In this document: piece after piece, positions 25,601-38,500 of the stretch
Numbering within the stretch: position 1 is the stretch's first letter
Layout of the letters: the number at the start of each line of letters is the position of its first letter
Assembly (NCBI GenBank): GCA_029465975.1
Contig: CM055740.1
Span: 5,436,317 to 5,500,316, forward strand
Direction of reading: 5' to 3'
Origin: Dallia pectoralis
Taxonomy: Eukaryota; Chordata; Actinopteri; Esociformes; Umbridae
Length of the DNA: 64,000 bases
Translations under genes and position numbers: made by a program
The notes under the pieces: generated by a model
Database searches by the model: none
The model's input: only the letters and a program-made list of their open reading frames with translations
Told to the model about the DNA's origin: nothing

Positions 25601-28600
25601 CCATCTCTATACAATACAGCACTGAGCAGGTGAACTGACTCCCATCTCTATACAATACAGCACTGAGCGGGTGAACTGACTCCCATCTACAATACAGCAC
25701 TGAGCGGGTGAACTGACTCCCATCTCTATACAATACACACGTGTGATTCTGACATGTTCTCCATACAAACTGAAGCCTCAAATTGTAACGTCATGTTAAC
25801 AAAACGACACATTGTAAAAAGTCTGCTCACATCATGTAACGGATAGGCGGCTGTGTAGACTCCATTACCCAGAAGGCTGGTGATCCCTGTAGGCAAAACA
25901 TTATTTAGTTGTAAAAAAAACACATTATTCCGTTGATCTTCAGCCAGTGTATTTGACACAGAGCCAAGCACATTACTTAACTAACTCTGTCTGTCTGGTA
26001 ATGTAGAGGAGCGGTACTTTCACGTGTCCCATGGAAAGTGTCAATTATAGCAAAAAGAAATCAAAGGTTCTCCCCTGGCCAGCCACTCACGACACAATAC
26101 GCATATTTTAAGTACCTGGTGCGAACCGAATACATTTTGCGCTGGGACATGTATTCGTGGTATCCGTGGTGTGGGTATTCGTGGTATTCTCCAATCTCCC
26201 GCTGAATATTCCCCAGGGAATCTGCCCCTTCTCCATATAGTTAATCTCTCTACTCGCGGCCCTTTCTGATCTGATCAATGTCTTGCCCACGCCTTGGCCT
26301 CGTATTTCTGAACTCAAATATCAAATTAAAACATATCTACATTGAAAATAGATTAACAGATAAATCACGCAAGGAGCGCAATTTTGAAGTGTCAGTCGGA
26401 TATCTAATAGATGAGATGAGATAAATGAATGTGTCTGTTTTACACTGAGCCATGACCTCTAGTTAGATTATTGTGGCAGTCAGCCTCTGTGTTGGCCTTC
26501 ATGAACGCGGGGAGATATTGAGAGGTGCTGGACTATTTTCATAGCACGACATTTGCAGGCGTTGTGATGAGTATCTTAGCTACCAGATAAAACGTCAGTC
26601 AGATGTACTGTGGCCTGTGATTTGTGGTCTACTCACAAACTGCAGTATTGTTCTTTTACAGTCAATGTATTTTTACATTCATTGGTCAACTTTGTTTTGT
26701 GAAAATAAGTTGCCAAATGCAAGGTTTGGCTATTTCTGGTTTTCCAATGGGTTCTGTGATCATACTGTAACATTAGCAGGCATATGATGGGTTCTGTGAT
26801 CAAACTGTAATATTAGCAGGCATATGATTGGTTCTGTGATCATGCTGTAATATTAGCAGGCATATGATTGGTTCTGTGATCATGCTGTAATATTAGCAGG
26901 CATATGATTGGTTCTGTGATCATACTGTAATATTAGCAGACATATGATGGGTTCTGTGATCAAACTGTAAAATTAGCAGCCATATGATGGGTTCTGTGAT
27001 CATGCTGTAATATTAGCAGGCATATGATTGGTTCTGTGATCATGCTGTAATATTAGCAGGCATATGATTGGTTCTCCTCCCCGGGAATCATCACCTTAAC
27101 GTGGTGGAGAGGTTTGTGTGCCCCTATGAACCTGAGGGCTGGGTTGTCTGGAGCTTCATGCTCCTGGTAGGGTTTCCCAAGGCAAAGTGGTCTCAGGCGA
27201 GGGGCCAGACTAAGAATGGTTCACCAAGACCCCATGAAAGATCGAGGAAAAAGGAGCGAGACCCTGCCTGGAGGAAGCCCAGGGCCCTCGTCTGGAGCCA
27301 GGCCCAGACGGCGGGCTCGAAAGCGAGCGTCTGGTGGCCGGGTTTGCCACGGAGCCCGGCCGGGCACAGCCCGAACGAGATACGTGGCATCTCTCTCCTC
27401 TCCATCCTGTGGGCCCACCACTCACAGGAGCAACCGCAGGGGTCGGGTGCGCTGTCATATGGGTGGCAGTGAAGGTGGGGGGTCTCGACGGATCAGACCC
27501 GGGCGGCAGAAGCTTGCTTTGGGGACGTGGAACGTCACCTCACTGGGGGGGAAGGAGCCAGAACTTGTGCGTGAGGTGGAGCGATACCAGTTGGATCTGG
27601 TGGGACTTACCTCTACGCACAACCGTGGCTCTGGAACCTTACTCCTGGATAGGGGTTGGACTCTGTTCTTCTCTGGAGTTGCCCAGGGTGAGAGGCGGCG
27701 GGCTGGTGTGGGGATACTCACGAGCCCACGTCTGAGCACGGTGGTGTTGGAGTTTACCCCGGTGGATGAGAGGTTTGCCTCCCTACGCCTAAGTGTGGTG
27801 GGGGGGAAAACTCTGACTGTTGTTTGTGCTTATGCACCAAACAGCAGTTCGGAGTATTCAGCCTTCTTGGAGACCCTGAAGGGAGTCCTATATAGGGCTC
27901 CAGTAGGGGACTCCATCATTCTGCTGGGAGACTTCAACGCACATGTGGGCAACGATGGAGACACCTGGAGAGGCGTGATTGGGAGGAACGGCCTCCCTGA
28001 TCTAAACCCGAGCGGTCGTTTTTTTTATTGGACTTCTGTGCTAGTCATGGATTGTCTATAACAAACACCATGTTCGAACATAAGGAGGCGCATAAGTGTA
28101 CATGGTACCAGAGCACCCTAGGCCGAAGGTCAATGATCGATTTTGTAATCGTATCGGCTGATCTAAGGCCGCATGTTTTGGACACTCGGGTGAAGAGAGG
28201 GGCAGAGCTGTCAACTGATCACCATCTGGTAGTGAGTTGGATCAGAGGGTGGGGAAAGACTTTGGACAGACCAGGTAAGCCCAAACGGGTAGTGCGGGTG
28301 AACTGGGAACGTCTGGAGGAGGCCCCTGTCCGAAAGATCTTTAACTCACACCTCCGGCTGAGCTTTTCAGGCATCCCTGTGGAGGTTGGGGGCATTGAAC
28401 CTGAGTGGGCAATGTTCAAAGCTTCTATTGCTGAAGCTGCGGCGGTGAGCTGTGGTCTCAAGGTCCTAGGTGCCTCAAGGGGTGGTAACCCTAGAACACC
28501 GTGGTGGACCACGGTGGTCAGGGAAGCTGTCCGACTGAAGAAGGAGGCCTTCAGGGATATGCTAGCCCTGGGGACTCCGGAGGCAGTTGCAGGGTACCGA

Positions 28601-31600
28601 CAGGCCCGAAGGGCTGCAGCCGCTGCCGTGTCAGAGGCAAAGCAGCGGGTGTGGGAGAAGTTTGGAGAAGCTATGGAGAAGGACTTTCGGTCGGCACCAA
28701 AATGCTTCTGGAAAACCGTTCGGCACCTCAGAAGGGGAAAACGGGGAACCATCCAAGCTGTGTACAGTAAGGATGCGACACTGTTGACCTCAACTGATGA
28801 TGTGATCGGGCGCTGGAAAGAGCATTTTGAGGAGCTCCTGAATCCGACCTACACGCCCTCTAGTACAGAGGCAGAGCTGGAGGCTGATGGAGGGTCATCG
28901 TCAGTTTCCCTGGGGGAAGTCGCTGAGGTAGTCAAACAACTCCACAGTGGCAAAGCCCCAGGGACTGATGAGATTCGTCCAGAAATGCTAAAAGCTTTGG
29001 GTGGGGAAGGGCTGTCTTGGTTGACACGCCTCTTCAACATTGCATGGAAGTCTGGGACAGTGCCAGAGGAGTGGCAGACCGGGGTGGTGGTTCCCCTCTT
29101 TAAAAAGGGGGACCAGAGAGTGTGTGCCAATTACAGAGGTATCACACTCCTCAGCCTCCCTGGTAAAGTGTACTCCAAAGTGCTGGAAAGGAGGGTTCGG
29201 CCAATAGTCGAACCTCAGATTGAAGAGGAACAATGCGGTTTTCGTCCTGGCCGGGGAACCACGGACCAGCTCTTTACTCTCGCAAGGATCCTGGAGGGGG
29301 CCTGGGAGTATGCCCATCCAGTCTACATGTGTTTTGTGGATCTGGAGAAGGCGTATGACCGGGTACCCCGGGATCTTTGTGGGAGGTGCTGCGGGAGTAT
29401 GGGGTGAGGGGGTCTCTTCTCAGGGCCATCCAATCTCTGTACGCTCAAAGCATGAGCTGTGTCCGTGTCCTCGGCAGTAAGTCGGATTCGTTCCAGGTGG
29501 GGGTTGGCCTCCGCCAGGGCTGCGCTTTGTCACCAATCCTGTTTGTAATATTCATGGACAGGATATCAAGGCGTAGTCATGGGGGAGGGGTTCCCGTTCG
29601 GTGGGCTGATGGTCACATCACTGCTTTTTGCGGATGATGTGGTCCTGATGGCCTCATCGGTCGGTGACCTTCAGCACTCACTGGATCGGTTCGCAGCCGA
29701 GTGTGAAGCGGCTGGGATGAGGGTTAGCACCTCTAAATCTGAGGCCATGACTCTCAGCAGGAAACCGGTGGAGTGCCTACTCCGGGTAGGGAATGAGTCC
29801 TTACTCCAAGTGAAGGAGTTCAAGTACCTCGGGGTCTTGTTCGCGAGTGAGGGAACAATGGAGCGGGAGATTGGTCGGAGGATCGGAGCAGCGGGGGCGG
29901 TGTTGCATTCGCTTCACCGCACCGTTGTGACGAAAAGAGAGCTGAGCCGAAAGGCAAAGCTCTCGATCTACCGGTCAATCTTTGTTCCTACCCTCACCTA
30001 TGGTCATGAAAGCTGGGTCATGACCGAAAGAACTAGATCGCGGGTACATGCGGCCGAAATGGGTTTTCTCAGAAAGGTGGCTGGCCTCTCCCTTAGGGAT
30101 AGGGTGAGAAGCTCAGTCATCCGAGAGGAACTCGGAGTAGAGCCGCTGCTCCTTTGCATAGAAAGGAGCCAGTTGAGGTGGTTCGGGCATCTTGTACGAA
30201 TGCCACCTGGGCGCCTCCCTAGAGAGGTGTTCCAGGCACGTCCAGCTGGGAGGAGACCTCGGGGAAGACCCAGAACTAGGTGGAGAGATTATATCTCCAC
30301 ACTGGCCTGGGAACGCCTCGGGATTCCCCAGTCAGAGCTGGCTAATGTTGCCCGGGAAAGGGAAGTTTGGGGTCCCCTGCTAGAGCTGCTACCCCCGCGA
30401 CCCGACCCCGGATAAGCGGTTGAAGATGAGATGAGATGATTGGTTCTGTGATCATGCTGTAATATTAGCAGGCATATGATTGGTTCTGTGATCATACTGT
30501 AACATTAGCAGGCATATGATGGGTTCTGTGATCATACTGTAACATTAGCAGACATATGATTGGTTCTGTGATCATGCTGAAATATTAGCAGACATATGAT
30601 TGGTTCTGTGATCATGCTGTAATATTAGCAGGCATATGATGGGTTCTGTGATCAAACTGTAATATTAGCAGGCATATGATTGGTTCTGTGATCATGCTGT
30701 AATATTAGCAGGCATATGATTGGTTCTGTGATCATGCTGTAATATTAGCAGGCATATGATTGGTTCTGTGATCATACTGTAACATTAGCAGGCATATGAT
30801 GGGTTCTGTGATCATACTGTAACATTAGCAGACATATGATTGGTTCTGTGATCATGCTGTAATATTAGCAGGCATATGATGGGTTCTGTGATCATACTGT
30901 AATATTAGCAGACATATGATTGGTTCTGTGATCATACTGTAATATTAGCAGCCATATGATGGGTTCTGTGATCATACTGTAACAACTTTTAGACTTACAG
31001 GGAACAGTTAACACTCACACCCCCACACACCCAGACATAGACCCCCCTCACCACACACAAACACAGAGATAAGATGCATTTCTTTACCCACACACACACA
31101 CACACACACCTCTGCACAAGTGTTTGCACCTAAGCGTCACAAAGACTCAGATTTGTATTTAAAGGATATATTGGCACAAAGACCATCTTGGTCTAATGAC
31201 CCAAAGGGGCTCTGAATAAGAGCAGTGATGACTACAGACCAGCCAAATAACTTCACGATTGGAGAACAATCAACTGCCCTAAAAGGGCCTAAAAAAGGGT
31301 TCCTCAAGGAAGCAGTGTAAAGTGTGTGCAGTTACACTGAAACACAACTCTCCATACCAGGGACTTCAGCTCGTACGGCCTTAGAACTAGACAACAGAAT
31401 ATGTGGAAACAGCAGAGAACAGGCAAGCAGGCAAAGACTTTGTGCAGGAACGGGATATATCAAGACATTCCACCCAAACTAATATAAATGCAGCTGACAT
31501 ATCTGTTTAATTTGACCGAATTATCACGTTAGCATTCTACCAACACACATCAGCATAGTCAAGTCATGTTTATTTGTATGCCACATTTTCATACACGAGG

Positions 31601-32381
31601 CTACTCGGAGCACTAAAAAAATTCTAACTGTCCGATACATTTTTAAGTATACTTATATTGTGTCGAAAGGGAATGTCTTTAGTTTGGTTTTAAAGTTGGT
31701 TGCAGTTTGGACATTAACTCTTGGAATAGATGATGTGCCGGCCTCAGGTGAGCTTTGTGGCGGGTATGGCAAAAGAACATCTAAGACATAAGACGGGCGT
31801 AGCTCATTTAGTTGCTCGTAAACAAGCAGCAATGCTTTGAAGTTTTTTTGACTAATTGGGAGACAGTTTGAAGATCTAAGAATTGGCGTGATGTGCTCAA
31901 CATTTCTTTACTGTCAACACTGTTGCAGTGGCATTTTGAAAAAGTTCCTTTTCATTAATAACTTTCAATAGGCCTGTAAATTTGCTATTTCTATATTCAA
32001 ATTCACTAGAGACATCTCTGAGTCTTGCTATATTTTTTAGGTTATAGCAAACCGATTCTGTTATTAAAATACACCATGAATTCTGTACTGATCTTCAATC
32101 AAAAGGGACAGAAAATCAAGATGTGCTCAGAGTCTGTCACTTCCTGGTCCTGTCATGTCATTGCACACACCTGGTGTCCATCCCTTCATTAGGAGAGGTT
32201 ATATAAACTCCCTCTGTGTACGGTGTCTTTGTGTTGTATTGTTTCATGTACGGACCTGTTGTAGTTAAGAAGTGCGTTTTCTGTCTCTCTGTCTCTCTCT
32301 CTCTCTGTCTCTCTCTCTCTCTCTCTCTGCCTCTCTCTGCCTCTCTGTCTCTCTGTCTCTCTGCCTCTCTCTGTCTCTCTG

Positions 32382-32422
<41 letters not shown>

Positions 32423-32500
32423 GTCTCTCTGCCTCTCTCTGCCTCTCTGTCTCTCTGTCTCTCTGCCTCTCTCTGCCTCTCTGTCTCTCTGCCTCTCTGC

Positions 32501-32542
<42 letters not shown>

Positions 32543-32544
32543 GC

Positions 32545-32590
<46 letters not shown>

Positions 32591-35500
32591 GCCTCTCTCT
32601 GTGACTCTCTGTCTCTCTGTCTCTCTGCCTCTCTGACTCTCTGCCTCTCTGTCTCTCTGACTCTCTGCCTCTCTGTCTCTCTGCCTCTCTGCCTCTCTGA
32701 CTCTCTGTCTCTCTGCCTCTCTGTCTCTCTGCCTCTCTGACTCTCTGTCTCTCTGCCTCTCTGCCTCTCTGCCTCTCTGCCTCTCTGTCTCTCTGCCTCT
32801 CTGTCTCTGTGACAAAAGGACACAATGTTGTTGGAATGACCCATATGCACGAGAATTTCAGACACAATGATCATCTTTATGATCCATCTCTAATCTCACA
32901 TTCAAATATAAATCTAAGCAAACTGTTCTGACTTACCCATGCTGTACTTCGCCTTGGTGCATTTTGTTCGTTTCAATATTTCAAAAACCTGATAAAAATC
33001 AAGAATAATCAAATTAGACCGTTTTAGTAGCATTTTGTCTAAATAATATAAGAGCTAAGCACCAAGGAAATTGGCATTCGATACAATCGTTTATCACCGT
33101 TTTTCAAAGAACCCTGGTTAATAGTTCCTAAATCTGTTAAATAACCTATTTCTTGTTCATTTTTGAGGGAGGTTCTGTACATGTTTATTTGACTAACCAT
33201 AGAAATAAGTCCCGTTTAAAATACCACTTATAAATGTTTATTTAAAGATATCTTAAAGAAAGTATAAGGATTTCCGGCACTCCTAATATGAAAAACCTTT
33301 AAGTTCTAGGGTGTACCCTAACGGAAAACTTGAGTGACGCGGTGGATCAACACTCACAATTGAAGCTCTTGTTTTACTGTCAAAGAAGGACTCTCGGTCG
33401 GATAAATCAAACCTACAAAAAGAGAGAAACACACACAGTGTTAACCGGAGACACACTATAAAAACAGGTGGTGATTGAGGCCATGTACAAACGTTATAAA
33501 TAGAAGTGCTGTTGTGACAATGCACATTAAACATCCTCCTGGAAATGCTTCACACACAGAGAGCTGTCACGGTCACCATCAATCAGACCGTGTCATTGGT
33601 TCATCAGCCAGGACAGGCTACAGTCACTGTCACGCTAACAACAACTGATCTAGGACCAGGCAGGGCTAGCCAGAGACCAACGGACCTTAAGGTATTACAT
33701 GATAGTTGAGTACCGGTAGGCATTGGTATACATAGAGTTGACATGATTATTAAATATCAGAGATAAAATAGCACAGCCTCCAGCGCTGGGTCAGCAGCTC
33801 AAAATAGAAGCCTGTCCGAACTCTACCAGAAATACATCAACAACAACAAAGACAGGCAGAAATAACCCTGTTTATTGCTTATGCCCTTGGACAAATACAC
33901 TTGTGTGTTGTTTGAGTAAGATTTAAAGCTGATAAGCCATTTTCTTAGAAGGTTAACAAACATCAACAAGAAGTTTATTTGACTTCTGCTTCACTGGGTC
34001 GTCTAGTGTAAGCGGGGATGTCCGCTGCTCCAGGATTTCTACAAGTTTAGCAATTAGGGTCTCTATCAATCTCAATCTTTTCAGGATATTGTTTACCATC
34101 CCAATCGCTCGCTTTCGTTAGAATACAGGACTAAATCGTTACTAAAAAAGAGACAACTTGCTTTTGTTTCTCTCTCTCGCTAAACTGTGTCACAGTCGTT
34201 ATTGATTTGAGTCTTTCAAAACCTTCAAGCAAGCAGCTATTTTCCCCTTTCATCTGCGATATGTGTCAATGGGAATAACACATGCTATGCCATTATTGCC
34301 TTATGTCATCCCAGTTAAACAGGAATCAGAGTTTCTGACAGCAGTTGGATGCAATGTACAGTATACATATATACATATAAATAGTTTGAAGACATACTAT
34401 ACACAGACGAGTAACAAATTAGAGAAAAAGCACCTGAATAAATGAGCGGAGGAGCAAATGTGTCTCTTGGGGGCCCAACTCCTTCCTGAAACACTTATTA
34501 ATGATTCCTATTGTAATTTGACACCTCTATGCATGCTATTGTAGTCAAGCCTTGCATACTACAATACATCAGTTATTTTCCAATCATCATTTGACTGACT
34601 ATAAAACCACCACAGAACAGTGCAGGAATCATATCATCATATCTGTCTGTATAGGCACAGTCTACAGATCAAGTAGTCCATATACATTGAATAGACTGTG
34701 AATACATTGTGAGTACACAGTGAATACACGGTGAAAACACAGTAAATAGACAGTGTGTACACAGTAACTACACAGTAACTACACTGTGAATACATGGTGA
34801 ATACACTGTGAATACACAGTGACCACACAGCAAATGCACAGTGAATACACAGTGAATACAGAGTGAATACACAGTGAATACACAGCAAATACACAGCGAA
34901 TACACAGTGAATACACAGAGACCACCCAGCAAATACACAGCGAATACACAGCGAATAAACAGCGAATACACAGCGAATACACAGTGAATACACAGTTAAC
35001 TCGTGGACACAGCGCTGAGGGTTCTATGTACTTACAGGTGCTGTTTTTCTCTGGAGAACGCGTAGGAGAGATGCTTAACGTTGTGTACCCGGTTCTCCTC
35101 CACATTGGGATGAAGGGGCTCAGTGGCTTTGCTCAACAACGTGTGGATTTTCGCCCCAACACCAGTACTTTTCTTCACTTCGTAAACCTAACACAGGGAT
35201 GAATGCGCAGTGGATCAGAGAGCGTGAAAATGACTAGCGCTAGATGTGGGTAAAAAAAAAGACACGTGCTGTCGGAAACCTTTCTTCCTCATTACTAATG
35301 ATTTGACAGCCAGCGACCTGCACACGTTCATCAACAGTTCACTGACTTTTTTCGTGGGCATTTTGAGCTTCATGAATTCGGCTTCTCGACAGAGCACGTG
35401 CCACGGAGCGTGGATCTTCACGAAGCCGACGCCGGGGGTTTTGGTCTGAGGAGAAAAAAACACAGGTCATGTTAACTTGATAGAAGAGACAACAGTGTCC

Positions 35501-38500
35501 TGAACGTCTAGCGCTTCGCCCCGGTTTGTCCCTTCCTACGCCAGCCAAACAACCATCTTCAACCACATACACAGATACAGCAGATTCACACCCAAGACGA
35601 TAACGGGATAACAAAAGATAACAAAATAACGGTACTCATGCATGTGTTTTTCTCATGTCAGTTAGTCTGGATGACATTTGGGTTAACAGTGGCTCTCCAA
35701 ACAAATCCCTCCCACATTCTAATCACTTCAATCAAAACATCTGGGAAGCAATGGAGCTACTTCTGGGACTGACATGACTAAACGCCATGGGAAGTCACGG
35801 GAAATCATTACGAACAAGTCTTACCATGCAATGAGCATCAGAAACGAGGGCAATGACTAGTAAGTGAAAAACAACAACCAGACTGAGACTTTTTCCCCCA
35901 CTTTATGTTCAAGTGCGTGAACACGGGAGGGGTTCCCTGGGAACGCTTCAGTGACGCCGCGTCACTCAGTTGTTCACCTACAGCCCACCGGATATCGTTG
36001 TTTGTTTTTTTGTTTACATGGATGATCGCCGGTTGCTGAGATACTCATGCGCTCGTCGACTCACTGATACGGCTCAGATCTCCGTCAGAAGGCGCGCATC
36101 ATCATCGTCGTCGTCGCTTTCATCTGAAATTCTGAAAAGCCGATTCAAACAGGCTTCCTCCGTTTATTCGAGTGTCTCCGCTCGAGCTGAGCCAGTCCTC
36201 GTTAGCATCAGGGGACTAGAAACAATAAAACCAAACGGGGCCTCTAACTTTGATATCCGGAACAACCGACTGACTACACAGCCTTCGTCACCAGTACTCA
36301 TCTTCAATGCCTCGCTCAAGATAAGGCGTTTTTCCCTGGCATTTCTGAGCCAGCGTTTTGTTTTGCTTTTGATAGAGACCGATCTGCTTTAGAAAACACC
36401 GTGGGCACGTAATGTTTCCGCGCTCTATGATGTATATCAGACCGCAGATCTGCAGGCATCTGCACTTTCAATCAACTTTTGACAGAAAAAAATCTTTGTT
36501 GATTACAAGTCAGCAGTACTAGAATTCTCACTGGCCACATTTAACCAAAAGGGATGTTTGAATGTGACAGCTCAGTGATGAGACCTTAATACGTGTCCTA
36601 GTCACTAGTGAACAGACCTTACCACGTGTCCTAGTCACTAGTGAACAGACCTTACCACGTGTCCTAGTCACTAGTGAACAGACCTTACCACGTGTCCTAG
36701 TCACTAGTGAACAGACCTTACCATGTGTCCTAGTCACTAGTGAACAGACCTTACCACGTGTCCTAGTCATTAGTGAACAGACCTTACCATGTGTCCTAGT
36801 CACTAGTGAACAGACCTTACCACGTGTCCTAGTCACTAGTGAACAGACCTTACCACGTGTCCTAGTCACTAGTGAACAGACCTTACCATGTGTCCTAGTC
36901 ACTAGTGAACAGACCTTACCACGTGTCCTAGTCACTAGTGAACAGACCTTACCACGTGTCCTAGTCACTAGTGAACAGAACTTACCACGTGTCCTAGTCA
37001 CTAGTGAACAGACCTTATCACGTGTCCTAGTCACTAGTGAACAGACCTTATCACGTGTCCTAGTGAACAGACATAAGATATTAATGAACGGATTTGCCTG
37101 TGGTACTCCGTCCCGTGCACCGAATAAAGCCGTGGTGTCGCTCTATGAGACAGTCAGAGAACGAAACAGTCAGAGAAGGAAACAGTCAGAGGACAAAACT
37201 GTCAGAACAAAACAGTCAGAGAACAGAACAGTCAGAGGACAAAACAGTCAGAGAACAGAACAGTCAGAGGACAAAACTGTCAGAGAACGCTGAGTTTTTG
37301 TTTTAAATAACCGGTTTCCTACCGGATGCTTTAGCTGTTTCATAGCCAAACATTCCACTCCACATCCCACCAGCACCTCTGCTTCAGCCCCATCTAAGTG
37401 TCACACTATTAGATCCAGATGTGAATAAGTCCTGCTAAGTGCCCTCCATATACAGATCAGTCTAAGTCAACAGCACTTTAATGATCTATAACACGCAGGG
37501 CACCTACTTTAATCAACTATGGACGGCCGATGAGAGGAAATGACAAAATACCCAAACATTACTCCTCGCTTTTTCCTTCGCTAACATCATAAAAAAGAGA
37601 TTATTCAGTTATTTATTCCCCCTCAGTGTACATAAACAGTTTGATGTGATAACCATGGTTACCATAAGGGAAAGGCTGTGGCAGTAGTGTGTCTCACATT
37701 TAATTTGGAGACTTTGGGGAAATTCTGTCTGTCTCTATCTGTCTGCCTGTCTCTATATGTCTATGTGTCTGTCTCTATCTCTATGTGTCTGTCTCTATGT
37801 CTCTATGGTAAATGCTGCGCTTTTTTATATAGCGCTTTTATCCAAAGCGCTTTACAGATCCTGCGCCACTGCCGCCTATATGTCTGTCTCTATCTGTCTG
37901 TCTCTTTCTGTCTGTCTCTTTGTGTCTGTCTCTATGTGTCTGTCTCTATCTGTCTGTCTGTCTCTATCTGTCTGTCTCTATCTGTCTGTCTCTATCTGTC
38001 GGTCTCTGTCTGTCTGTCTGTCTCTATCTGTCTCTATCTGTCTGTCGGTCTCTATATGTCTGTCTCTATCTGTCTGTCTCTATATGTCTGTCTGTTTCTA
38101 TCTGTCTGTCTGTCTCTGTCTAGCTGTCTGTCTCTATCTGTCTGTCTCTGTCTGTCTGTCTCTGTCTGGGAAAAAGGATCTGCAACAGCAGCTGTCATCT
38201 TGCCATCATCATCACTTTGACCAACCCCATAGTCTCATATGTCTTTACCTCGTCCTCCGGATCAGATTGCTGGCACAGTGTTCATCAATGTGAGACTTAG
38301 AAGGGGTGTGGTTAAAATCAGATGAGGGAACGAGCTGAATACTAAAATAATCTAAATCAATATTCTATCACAACAATTTCTATGTGTCATAATAACACCA
38401 CAAGACTACTGAAGACTAACACCACAAGACTACTGAAGACTAACACCACAAGACTACTGAAGACTAACACCACAAGACTACTGAAGACTAACACCACAAG

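Noticed and set aside
23838..25736. Regular direct repeats considered as a CRISPR array
   Set aside because: Units are contiguous with no unique spacers and the DNA is vertebrate; these are minisatellites.
26108..26317. 69-codon minus frame upstream of exon 7
   Set aside because: The flanking exons 6 and 7 join directly in phase (SM-G-ITSLL), leaving no room for an extra conserved exon, and the frame has no anoctamin motif.
27193..29317. Minus-strand frames inside Rex3
   Set aside because: Antisense shadows of the endonuclease and reverse transcriptase.
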